This document shows positions 26,397 to 33,489 of a stretch of 64,000 bases of DNA, piece by piece. A program made the translations under genes and the position numbers. Where the stretch lies: NCBI GenBank assembly GCA_028281005.1, contig JANQKS010000079.1, positions 40,024 through 104,023 on the forward strand, given 5' to 3'. The DNA comes from Pseudomonadales bacterium (GTDB lineage: Bacteria; Pseudomonadota; Gammaproteobacteria; Pseudomonadales; Azotimanducaceae). The notes below the pieces were generated by a model. It was not told where the DNA came from. It made no database searches and saw only the letters and a program-made list of their open reading frames with translations. Numbering within the stretch: position 1 is the first letter of the stretch; every line of letters begins with the position of its first letter.

Positions 26397-27167
26397 GTGA
26401 CCACGGCCGCAGCCCCGGACTACAACAAACGCCGCCAACGGGTATTCCTGGTACTGTCCGGGGTCTTTCTGGGCACCCTGGCGCTGCTCAATGTGCTTGG
26501 CATCAGCCGTTTTGTGGACCTCTCCTTTACGGTGTTTGGGGTGCAGATCCCCATGGTGGTTGCGGTTGGGGTGCTGCCGTACCCGGTCACCTTTATGTGC
26601 ACTGATCTCATCTCGGAGTTGTATGGTGAGAAGAAAGCGCGCGACATGGTTTGGGTGGGTGTGTTGTTGAATGTATGGGTCATCTTTTTGTTGTGGTTGG
26701 GGGGTGCGCTACCCGGTTTTGAACCCATAGACCCCTCCACTGGATTACCCATGTTGGATGAAGCCGGCCGGCTGCCGGTGTTTTATGAGGTGCGTGAATT
26801 GGCTTTTGGGGCCGTGGCGGCTTCCATGATGGCTTATCTGGTGGCGCAGTTCTGCGATGTACGCCTGTTTCATTTTTGGAAAAAAGTGACAGCGGGTAAG
26901 CACCTGTGGTTACGCAACAACGCCTCGACCATGGTCAGCCAGATTGTTGATACCACTGCGGTGATACTCATCACCCACTTTTATGCGCGTGCTTTACCGG
27001 TGGACAATGAGGCCGACATCTGGCCGCAGCTGTTGGTGTTCATCGCCTCAGGCTACGTATTTAAGCTGGTGGTGGCAGCCTTGGACACCGGGCCCATCTA
27101 TCTCGCCGTGAAGTACCTCAAACGTTACCTGGGTTTACACGGTTACGAAGAAGCCCGCGACGATTAA
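26397..27167 (+). CDS. yhhQ: Queuosine precursor transporter, YhhQ family
   Basis: A 256-residue membrane protein of the YhhQ/COG1738 (vitamin uptake-like) family. Six or so hydrophobic segments are visible. VGVLPYPVTFMCTDLISELYGEKKARDMVWVG is the family signature, and LWLRNNASTMVSQIVDTTAVILITHF the second conserved region. YhhQ imports preQ0/preQ1 in E. coli. The start is GTG, 13 nt after the dehydrogenase stop. It is convergent with the SDR gene, overlapping it by 4 nt at the stops. Confidence 0.88.
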   Translation: MTTAAAPDYNKRRQRVFLVLSGVFLGTLALLNVLGISRFVDLSFTVFGVQIPMVVAVGVLPYPVTFMCTDLISELYGEKKARDMVWVGVLLNVWVIFLLWLGGALPGFEPIDPSTGLPMLDEAGRLPVFYEVRELAFGAVAASMMAYLVAQFCDVRLFHFWKKVTAGKHLWLRNNASTMVSQIVDTTAVILITHFYARALPVDNEADIWPQLLVFIASGYVFKLVVAALDTGPIYLAVKYLKRYLGLHGYEEARDD

Positions 27168-27859
27168 GATTCCACCTGGCCGAGGTTGGCGTGAATAACC
27201 GCGCCGTTTACAACCGGACTTTGCGCGGCCCAGAACAACGTTTGGGCAATCTCATCCGGTGTCACAAGGCGCCCAAAGGCGCTCATCCCGGCGATGGCCT
27301 GCATGGCACCCGCGGGTACGTGTTCGCGTAACATTTCGGTGTCGGTGAAGCCCGGGCAGATACATGCGGTGTGTATGCCTTTGCCGGCGAGGTCCTGACA
27401 AGTGGCGCGCATCATGCCGACCATGGCGTGTTTACTGGTGACATAGCTGAACGAGCCCGGAACCGCTTTCTCTGACAGCGTTGAGCCGACGTACAGAATG
27501 CTTGAGCCAGTGCCCATATAGGGCAACACAAACCCATTGAGGGTATTGGGTGCCACCAGATTGATCTCAAAGATCTGGCGCAGGTCAGCGCTGTCGGTAG
27601 CCTCGGTGGTGTCATTGGTGAGTCTGGCGGCGTTGTGTATCAGCGTAACAGTCTCCGCATCGTCCAGTAGTTCGGTCAGCTGAGCGCGGATGGCGTCGAG
27701 AAAACTAGGGTCTGCCAAATCGCTGGTGATGTGCGTCACTTGGTCGAGGGGGCAGGCTCGGCGGGACAGGTTGATGACCCGGTAGCCTGCTTGGGTGAAC
27801 AGATCCGCGGTGTGCAAGCCAATACCCGCACTGGCGCCGGTAATTAATACGGTTTTCAT
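27164..27859 (-). CDS. Short-chain dehydrogenase/reductase, sepiapterin-reductase-like context
   Basis: A 231-residue classical SDR. The NADP-binding motif is LITGASAGIGLHTADLF (residues 5-21), followed by LIHNAARLTN in place of NNAG. The catalytic Ser-Tyr-Lys lie in ILYVGSTLSEKAVPGSFSYVTSKHA. CPGFTDTEML follows. It is the last gene of a minus-strand operon after a PTPS-family pterin enzyme. That pairing recalls tetrahydrobiopterin synthesis, where PTPS is followed by sepiapterin reductase (an SDR), but the pterin role is inferred from position alone. Confidence 0.85.
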   Translation of the reverse strand: MKTVLITGASAGIGLHTADLFTQAGYRVINLSRRACPLDQVTHITSDLADPSFLDAIRAQLTELLDDAETVTLIHNAARLTNDTTEATDSADLRQIFEINLVAPNTLNGFVLPYMGTGSSILYVGSTLSEKAVPGSFSYVTSKHAMVGMMRATCQDLAGKGIHTACICPGFTDTEMLREHVPAGAMQAIAGMSAFGRLVTPDEIAQTLFWAAQSPVVNGAVIHANLGQVES

Positions 27860-27884
27860 GTTGTTGTCAGGTGTCCTTTGCCGG

Positions 27885-28376
27885 TTACGCCGCTTGCCAT
27901 GTGGCGCTGGCCCACTGTCCCTCGCCGGAGGAGCAGCGCAGCATGAGGTGATTAATATCCAACGCCGCGATGTTGGGCTGGGCGAGCAACCGGTCGAGTA
28001 AATACTGAGCCAACTCTTCGACGGTCACGTTGCGGACCGGTAGCAGGGTCAGATCACGGCCCAGAAACGGGATACGCTCATTGGCGAAGGTCACCCAGGT
28101 ATATCCATCAGCCTCTTCAATATTTAAGTACGGTGATTCGGTGGGCATCAACACTTGCTCATCCAATTCATCACACATTGCTTTCAAGGTTTTTTTAAGG
28201 ATGTTGTAGTCAAACGTCAGGCCGTCATCCTGTACGGGCGCGTTAGCGTCCAACGTGACGTGGAAATTGTGCCCGTGCAGATTCTCCCGTTCGCTGGCGC
28301 TGAACAAGGTGAAGTGGGCGGCGGCAAAGTGAAGGTACTCTTTACTGATTTCGATGGTGGTGTTGTGGCTGGGCAT
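27885..28376 (-). CDS. 6-pyruvoyltetrahydropterin synthase-family protein, Cys-less type
   Basis: A 163-residue T-fold enzyme of the PTPS/QueD family. The zinc ligands are H21 in FAAAHFTLF and H34/H36 in ENLHGHNFHV. PTPS-II and QueD enzymes have a catalytic Cys just before HGH; here the segment is SERENLHGH, with Glu residues (E29, E31) and no Cys, similar to the PTPS-III group. NVTVEELAQYLLDRLL contains the conserved acidic residue of the second site. It lies between the CULT gene (7 nt) and the SDR gene (25 nt). So it may make a pterin other than the queuosine precursor. Confidence 0.83.
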   Translation of the reverse strand: MPSHNTTIEISKEYLHFAAAHFTLFSASERENLHGHNFHVTLDANAPVQDDGLTFDYNILKKTLKAMCDELDEQVLMPTESPYLNIEEADGYTWVTFANERIPFLGRDLTLLPVRNVTVEELAQYLLDRLLAQPNIAALDINHLMLRCSSGEGQWASATWQAA

Positions 28377-28383
28377 CGTTGTA

Positions 28384-28779
28384 TTACTGCTCTTCTTGTA
28401 TTCGATCTAAAATCAATCCGTAAAAATAGTCCTCGCCGCTGGCGCGCGCGAAATACCATCCAAGGTGGGTGTGACATTCGGCGCAGGTGGCGATACGCCA
28501 GAAGTAACCCATGAACCAAGTGTCGGCCGCTTCTGGGGCTCCGGAGATATCGCACCCCAAGGCGTTGCCGAAACAGCCCACATGAAAGCTGAAACCGTGT
28601 GGATTGGTAAAGTGGTGGTCAAAGCTGCCGTTCACTGCAATGCGTTCGTCGCTGCGGCTCACAACGTGTGAGCAGGTCGCGCAATAAACGAAACTTTTGT
28701 CATCCGCGTCTTCTATCTCTAACATCGAACGCAGTTTGGGGTCGAGATTGGAGACGGGCGGGTCTTTTACTTCACTCAC
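28384..28779 (-). CDS. Cereblon-like CULT-domain protein
   Basis: A 131-residue single-domain protein of the CULT family (the thalidomide-binding domain of cereblon). Two CxxC pairs for zinc are C33/C36 and C99/C102. The three cage tryptophans are W88 in DTWFMG, W94 in YFWRIA and W108 in HLGWYF. Their spacing (6 and 14 residues) and their distance from the zinc cysteines equal those of human cereblon W380/W386/W400. NPHG (59-62) matches the N351/H353 loop. The start is GTG. First gene of a minus-strand operon with PTPS and SDR genes. Bacterial homologues bind uridine and cyclic imides in vitro; the natural role is unknown. Confidence 0.9.
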   Translation of the reverse strand: MSEVKDPPVSNLDPKLRSMLEIEDADDKSFVYCATCSHVVSRSDERIAVNGSFDHHFTNPHGFSFHVGCFGNALGCDISGAPEAADTWFMGYFWRIATCAECHTHLGWYFARASGEDYFYGLILDRIQEEQ

Positions 28780-28859
28780 GGGTTACTCACTTGCGTCACA
28801 CACTCACCTTGCTTGTATAGGTCTGGATCGCGGGAGCTTTAAGCGCAACAGTCAACATT

Positions 28860-29525
28860 ATGGATACATTCACTGGCATTTACGAGCAAGCTGCTCAGCG
28901 GAAGGGGGGCGAAGCCGCTTTAGAAGCTCTGTTGGTTAAACCCAAATCCAAGGCCGTCTTGCGGCGCACAGCGGACGCCGCGGTATTGGCGGAGATGACC
29001 AAGTGTGTATTCCGCTCCGGCTTCGTGTGGAAAGTGATTGAAAACAAGTGGCCGGGTTTTGAAGCAGCCTTTGACCAATTCGATGTGGCCAGCTGCGCCA
29101 TGTTGTCCGATGAAGATTTGGAAGGTCTACAACAGAATACACAGATTGTGCGCAACGCGAAAAAGATCGCCAGCGTCCGCAATAACGCGCAATACATATT
29201 GGACGTACGCGCCGAGCACGGCAGCTTCGGCAAGTTTCTCGCTGGGTGGCCGGACGACGATTTCGTCGCGCTGTGGGATGAGCTGAAACAAAACGGTGAC
29301 CGCCTCGGTGGCCAGACCGGACGCTTTTTTTTGCGCTTTATTGGCCGCGACACGCCGATGTTCTCTAACGATGTGGTTAAAGCCCTCATCAGCCAAGGTG
29401 TGATCGATAAAACGCCCACCTCTAAAGCCGCCCTGCGTGCGGTGCAAGAGGCCTTTAATCAATGGCGTAGTGAAAGTGGCCGCAGTTACAATGAGATTTC
29501 CAGAACTTTGGCCTTTTTAGTTTAG
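28860..29525 (+). CDS. DNA-3-methyladenine glycosylase I-family protein
   Basis: A 221-residue helix-hairpin-helix protein of the Tag family, which removes 3-methyladenine from DNA. EMTKCVFRSGFVWKVIENKW carries the conserved aromatic/FxW region, ASCAMLSDEDLEGLQQNTQIVRNAKKI the central signature, and GGQTGRFFLRFIGRDTPMFS the C-terminal part. The zinc-binding residues of classical E. coli Tag are not all present, which suits the divergent Tag group of environmental bacteria. Divergent from the CULT gene with about 80 nt between; probably its own promoter. Confidence 0.8.
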   Translation: MDTFTGIYEQAAQRKGGEAALEALLVKPKSKAVLRRTADAAVLAEMTKCVFRSGFVWKVIENKWPGFEAAFDQFDVASCAMLSDEDLEGLQQNTQIVRNAKKIASVRNNAQYILDVRAEHGSFGKFLAGWPDDDFVALWDELKQNGDRLGGQTGRFFLRFIGRDTPMFSNDVVKALISQGVIDKTPTSKAALRAVQEAFNQWRSESGRSYNEISRTLAFLV

Positions 29526-29542
29526 TGCCGTAAACCATTGTC

Positions 29543-30283
29543 ATGAACGCAAAATCGCAAGCTCAAGTGCAAGGTATGAAAGCGGCTGGCCGCGCGGTGC
29601 GTGCTGCGTTTGATGCCATGTTTTCCGCCTGTCAGCCGGGTATCACCACCCAAGCGTTAGATCAGGTGGGTGCCGCAGAGTTAGCCCGCCACGGTGCCCG
29701 CTCTGCTCCACAGTTGTATTACGACTTTCCGGGTGCTACGTGCATATCGGTAAACCATCAGGCAGCGCACGGTATTCCCGGCGACCTGGTGGTGCGCGAC
29801 GGCGATATGGTCAATATCGACGTTTCCGCCAATTTGGGTGGCTTTGTGGCGGATATGGGTCAGTCTTTTGTGGTGGGTGAGGCCAATAGTGAACAACAGC
29901 GTATTTGCACCGCGGTGCAGGAGGCGGTGGAAGCAGCGATTGCTAAAGTCCGTTCAGGCCGTTCCCTGAATGTAATTGGCAAGGCCGTGCAAGCAGTGGC
30001 GGACCGCGAAGGTTATACCATTGTGGAAAATCTCGGTAGCCACGGCGTGGGAGACTCAATTCATGAGGAGCCGTCCTACGTACCGCTGGATAATCCTCAA
30101 GAAACACGCTCACTCATCCGCGGCATGGTGCTCACCATCGAACCCTTCTTTAGCACCGGGGTGCAATGGGTTCATGAAGAAGAGGACGGATGGACCTTGT
30201 CCGTCCCGGAGGGGCACCTGGTGGCTCAGTTTGAACACACTATTATTGTCACCGATCGGGGCGCGATGGTGGTGACCCAATAA
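29543..30283 (+). CDS. map: Methionine aminopeptidase, type I-like
   Basis: A 246-residue metallo-aminopeptidase. The five metal ligands are found in order: DGDMVNIDVSANLGGFVADMG (two Asp), ENLGSHGVGDSIHEEP (His), MVLTIEPFF (Glu) and VAQFEHTIIV (Glu). CISVNHQAAHGIPGDLVV carries the substrate His. It is not next to rpsB, so this may be a second map copy. It starts 17 nt after the glycosylase stop and ends 9 nt before the acyl-CoA dehydrogenase, suggesting one transcript. Confidence 0.88.
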   Translation: MNAKSQAQVQGMKAAGRAVRAAFDAMFSACQPGITTQALDQVGAAELARHGARSAPQLYYDFPGATCISVNHQAAHGIPGDLVVRDGDMVNIDVSANLGGFVADMGQSFVVGEANSEQQRICTAVQEAVEAAIAKVRSGRSLNVIGKAVQAVADREGYTIVENLGSHGVGDSIHEEPSYVPLDNPQETRSLIRGMVLTIEPFFSTGVQWVHEEEDGWTLSVPEGHLVAQFEHTIIVTDRGAMVVTQ

Positions 30284-30292
30284 GGCGAACAC

Positions 30293-31471
30293 ATGCAGTA
30301 TCAGCTCAGTGAAGAACAACAAGCGTTTCAACAAGAAGTTGAGTCTTTCCTAGCCGAGCACCTGCCACAGGATCTGGCCGACAAAGTGCGCTGCGGGGCG
30401 GGTGTGTCCAAACAAGAATTAAGCGCGTGGACAAAAACCCTCAACGCCAAAGGCTGGGCAGCTCCCAACTGGCCGCAAGAGCATGGCGGTACCGGTTGGA
30501 ATCTTGTGCAGCGCCATATCTTTGACGTTGCCTGCCGCCAGGCGCATGCCCCGCAATTGTCTGGTTTTGGCTTCAACATGGTGGGTCCCGCCATCATCAA
30601 GTACGGCACTGTAGCCCAGCACGATCAGTTTCTGCCAAAAATACGCAACGCCGATTTGTGGTTCTGCCAGGGTTATTCTGAGCCACAGGCGGGCTCTGAT
30701 CTGGCCAGCCTTGGCACTCGCGCGGTGCGCAATGGTGATGAATACGTGGTGAATGGCCAGAAAATCTGGACGTCCGCCGCTGAAGATGCCGATTGGATTT
30801 TTGCCTTGGTGCGCACCAACGCTGATGTGCAGCAACAAAAGGGCATTAGCTTTCTGTTGATCGATATGGCGTCGCCGGGTGTCACGGTGGAACCGCTGTA
30901 TGCGTTTAACGGTAAACGCCTTTGGAACCAGGTGTTTTTCGAAGATGTGCGGGTACCTGTCAGCCAGCGACTTGGAGAAGAAGACCGCGGCTGGACGGTG
31001 GCTAAAAGCCTGCTCGGGGATGAGCGTTTGTTGGTGTCTCGGGTAGCGGAGAACAAGCGCGTGTTGAAAGTTGTCAGGCAGGCTTTGGCCAGCCAAGCTG
31101 CCAGCGGATTGCAACTGCCGTCGGGCCTGGCAGCGGAGGCGGATGCTCTGGAGATTCGTCTGCAGGCGTTGGAGATGACCAGTCTGCGTATCCTCACAGA
31201 AGCAGACGCTGGTGCACAGATTGGTGCGGAACCCTCCATGTTAAAACTCAAAGGCAGTGAGCTCGTGCAAGACCAGGACGAACTGTTATTCCGCATAGTT
31301 GATTACCTGGTCTTACCACAAGACACTAAACACAGTGAGCGCAGTCGCGTGGGCCCGGACTACGCTGAATACGTCGCGTCCGGACGTTATCACCATCGCG
31401 GTTACACCATCGCCGGGGGCTCCTCGGAAGTGCAACACAACATCATCGCGAAACAGGTTCTAGGGTTATAA
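30293..31471 (+). CDS. Acyl-CoA dehydrogenase
   Basis: A 392-residue FAD-dependent acyl-CoA dehydrogenase. WCFQGYSEPQAGSDLASLGT (here LWFCQGYSEPQAGSDLASL) and VNGQKIWTSAAEDADWIFAL are the standard FAD and substrate motifs. The C-terminus has RYHHRGYTIAGGSSEVQHNI, with the Gly-Gly-Ser-Ser-Glu typical of the pimeloyl-CoA dehydrogenase-like branch. It would oxidise an acyl-CoA and pass electrons to ETF. Which acyl group is unknown; no other beta-oxidation gene is adjacent. Confidence 0.9.
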   Translation: MQYQLSEEQQAFQQEVESFLAEHLPQDLADKVRCGAGVSKQELSAWTKTLNAKGWAAPNWPQEHGGTGWNLVQRHIFDVACRQAHAPQLSGFGFNMVGPAIIKYGTVAQHDQFLPKIRNADLWFCQGYSEPQAGSDLASLGTRAVRNGDEYVVNGQKIWTSAAEDADWIFALVRTNADVQQQKGISFLLIDMASPGVTVEPLYAFNGKRLWNQVFFEDVRVPVSQRLGEEDRGWTVAKSLLGDERLLVSRVAENKRVLKVVRQALASQAASGLQLPSGLAAEADALEIRLQALEMTSLRILTEADAGAQIGAEPSMLKLKGSELVQDQDELLFRIVDYLVLPQDTKHSERSRVGPDYAEYVASGRYHHRGYTIAGGSSEVQHNIIAKQVLGL

Positions 31472-31473
31472 AT

Positions 31474-31875
31474 ATGTTAATGGCAATTATTGGCGGCAGT
31501 CTCATCGGCATGGCGGCGGTCTGGCTTTTTTTGAGTTTAGGGCGCGTTGCCGGCATCAGCGGTATAGCGGCCAACGCCCTGTTGCGTTCTAAACAGAATC
31601 TGTGGCCGTTAATGTTTATATTGGGGTTGGGTGTGGGCGGATGGTTGGCGTACAGCTTAACCGGCCCTCGTCCGTCTGTGGAGTTGAGCGCCGAGCATAA
31701 CGTGTGGTTGCTGGTGGGTGGTTTGTTAGTTGGCTTTGGTACGCGTATGGGTTCCGGCTGTACCAGCGGCCACGGTGTATGCGGTATGGCGCGCCTCTCC
31801 AAACGCTCAATTGCCGCCACCCTCTGTTTTCTCGCCGTTGGTATGTTAACCGCCACTCTACTGGCGCTGGCGTGA
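31474..31875 (+). CDS. YeeE/YedE-family membrane protein, first half
   Basis: A 133-residue membrane protein with about four hydrophobic segments. GCTSGHGVCGMARLSKRS is the YeeE/YedE (thiosulfate transporter TsuA-like) cysteine motif. It is paired with the next gene, which carries the other half of the family, so transporter function needs both. The start is ATG 2 nt after the dehydrogenase stop. It probably moves thiosulfate or another sulfur species across the inner membrane. Confidence 0.85.
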   Translation: MLMAIIGGSLIGMAAVWLFLSLGRVAGISGIAANALLRSKQNLWPLMFILGLGVGGWLAYSLTGPRPSVELSAEHNVWLLVGGLLVGFGTRMGSGCTSGHGVCGMARLSKRSIAATLCFLAVGMLTATLLALA

Positions 31876-31883
31876 AGGTGATG

Positions 31884-32336
31884 ATGAATAATATCAGCGG
31901 ACTGCTTGCGGGCATTTTGTTTGGTGCCGGATTGGTCGTGGCGGGTATGACCGATCCCGCCAAAGTGCTGGCCTTCTTGACGCTAAATCAACATTGGGAT
32001 CCAACCCTGATCTTTGTGCTGGGTGCGGCGGTTGTGATGACCTTTGTTGGTTACCGCTTGGTGGGTATGCGCGCCGCGCCACTATTTGACGAGGCGTTCC
32101 ACGCCCCCACCTCAAGCGTGGTCGATAAACGTCTATTGGGTGGGGCGGCGGTGTTTGGTCTCGGCTGGGGTATCACTGGGTTCTGTCCGGGTCCAGCGCT
32201 GGTCGGCTTGATGACTCTGGACCCGCGCGCTGCAGTGTTCCTAGCCGCCTTTGTTGCGGGCATGCTGATTTATGAGCGTTGGTTTGGCCAGGCTGATTTG
32301 CCCAGCGCACCCGATCCCATCCCGGTTGACGGCTAG
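31884..32336 (+). CDS. YeeE/YedE-family membrane protein, second half (DUF6691-like)
   Basis: A 150-residue membrane protein complementary to the preceding gene. ISGLLAGILFGAGLVVAGMTDPAKVLAFL is the DUF6691/YedE opening, and GITGFCPGPALVGLM the second cysteine motif. The ATG at 31884 has GAAGG five bases upstream; ATG 31881 is adjacent and in frame. Its TAG stop coincides with the first bases of the MITE-like repeat, so the original C-terminus may have been changed by the insertion. Confidence 0.85.
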   Translation: MNNISGLLAGILFGAGLVVAGMTDPAKVLAFLTLNQHWDPTLIFVLGAAVVMTFVGYRLVGMRAAPLFDEAFHAPTSSVVDKRLLGGAAVFGLGWGITGFCPGPALVGLMTLDPRAAVFLAAFVAGMLIYERWFGQADLPSAPDPIPVDG

Positions 32337-32461
32337 GGAGCCTCTGCATAAGTCTCAAACGCTCAGAGGCACTGGCGCGTGGGCTGGCAAGGCGGCGCTT
32401 GCAGGAAATGTAGGCACCTTTTCAAGAGCGCCAACGCAGCCCAGCGCACGCGCCAGTGCCT
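32335..32461 (+). mobile_element. MITE-like element, copy 1 (right end missing)
   Basis: Begins with AGGGAGCCTCTGCATAAGT, the same terminal repeat found at the far end of the copy at 63856. Positions 32351-32446 match the reverse complement of that copy with two visible substitutions. The right terminal repeat is absent: past 32446 the sequence differs and forms an imperfect inverted repeat (32367-32388 with 32439-32461) that could fold into a long hairpin. No transposase is encoded. The left end provides the stop codon of the DUF6691-like gene. Confidence 0.8.
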
Positions 32462-32624
32462 GAAGCACACGCTTGGCCTAGAGAACGATCAGTGGCGGAT
32501 ACTCGACCAAGCGCACCGGAAGCGCAATATTGCAGAGTACGAAGGTGGGTTGGATATCGATGCAGCGCTTGTTGAAGCTCTGATCAGGGTGGCGAATACG
32601 GTAGCAGAGCGGATTCAAAGGTAG
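32462..32624 (+). pseudogene. 3' remnant of a HEPN-like gene cut by the MITE
   Basis: An open frame runs out of the MITE and ends at 32624. Its last 50 codons read like the C-terminus of a HEPN-type helical protein found in toxin-antitoxin pairs: WRILDQAHRKRNIAEYEGG then DIDAALVEALIRVANTV. The 5' part is gone and replaced by MITE sequence. No partner nucleotidyltransferase remains. The HEPN link is from pattern only. Confidence 0.45.
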
Positions 32625-32647
32625 TGTTACCTGTACTTGACCCGTGG

Positions 32648-33442
32648 CTACCGCGGCGACCGCCCATAAACCAGACCAAACCCCTGGGTCTTGTAGGCCA
32701 GCAATGTCAGCAATTCGTCTGACGCATTTTCCACCACAGCATCGTCCAGCGAGAGGAACCAGTTTTCCTGAGTCCGGTAGATAGGCGTGGTGTACCAGGC
32801 AAACAGCGCCGCTCGCGGAGCTTGGGATTTGTTCATTCCAGTCCGGTGCCACAAGCGGCTCTCAAACACCACTAGCGTCCCGGCCGGAACAATCACCGGG
32901 ACCGCATGCAGCGCAAGCGTTTCGCCATCTGCATCGTCCCCAGCGAGATGACTCTGGGGCACCACTTCGGTTGCGCCGTTGTCTGCGGTGAAATCATCGA
33001 GCACATAGGCGCAATTAAAACCCTGCGGTTCCGCCGGCCAGGGTTTGGGCACAAACACCTGGTCCGGATGCAGCACGCCACCTTGGCTGCCGGGCTCAGC
33101 AATGTTTGCCGAGATGTTACCCAGCAGTGCCGGCCAGCCGATGACTTGACGCAGCAGCTCGATCACCACGGGCAACTGCACCAGATCACTGAAAACGGGG
33201 TGGCGATTGAGGATGTTCCAAACCCGGACGTTGTGTTCCCCGTAGTCGAGACCAAAGGCATCCGCCTTGCGGCCGAGGCGCTTATCTTCTTCAGCCGCTG
33301 CATAGGTTGCGTCTCTTGCTTGCCGCAGTTGCGACGCCGACATCTGCCCACCTAACAGCGCAAGACCGTATTCGCGAATGTGCTCTAAGGCTTGCGCTGG
33401 GTCATCGACGATAGGGGGTAATCTGTCCTGCTGAGGGCTCAT
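32648..33442 (-). CDS. Phytanoyl-CoA dioxygenase-family (PhyH) oxygenase
   Basis: A 264-residue Fe(II)/2-oxoglutarate oxygenase. The first iron ligands His and Asp are in LHPDQVFVPKPWP, and the distal His in VFESRLWHRTGMNKS, with the following Arg/Ser region expected to bind 2-oxoglutarate. NGATEVVPQSHLAG is the PhyH signature loop. PhyH enzymes hydroxylate many small molecules. The start at 33442 (MSPQQDRL) is 48 nt downstream of the Uup stop on the same strand. Substrate unknown. Confidence 0.82.
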   Translation of the reverse strand: MSPQQDRLPPIVDDPAQALEHIREYGLALLGGQMSASQLRQARDATYAAAEEDKRLGRKADAFGLDYGEHNVRVWNILNRHPVFSDLVQLPVVIELLRQVIGWPALLGNISANIAEPGSQGGVLHPDQVFVPKPWPAEPQGFNCAYVLDDFTADNGATEVVPQSHLAGDDADGETLALHAVPVIVPAGTLVVFESRLWHRTGMNKSQAPRAALFAWYTTPIYRTQENWFLSLDDAVVENASDELLTLLAYKTQGFGLVYGRSPR

Positions 33443-33489
33443 GGCCTCTCCTTAGTATCACCAACTCTTTTTTGATACAAGTGAAGACC

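Noticed and set aside
27885..28376. Annotation as QueD in queuosine synthesis because yhhQ is nearby
   Set aside because: The catalytic Cys of QueD is absent, the gene is on the opposite strand to yhhQ, and its operon partners are a CULT protein and an SDR.
32379..32624. A complete 81-codon gene starting in the MITE
   Set aside because: Its first third is repeat sequence and the rest looks like the end of a longer protein; a chance fusion is the simpler reading.
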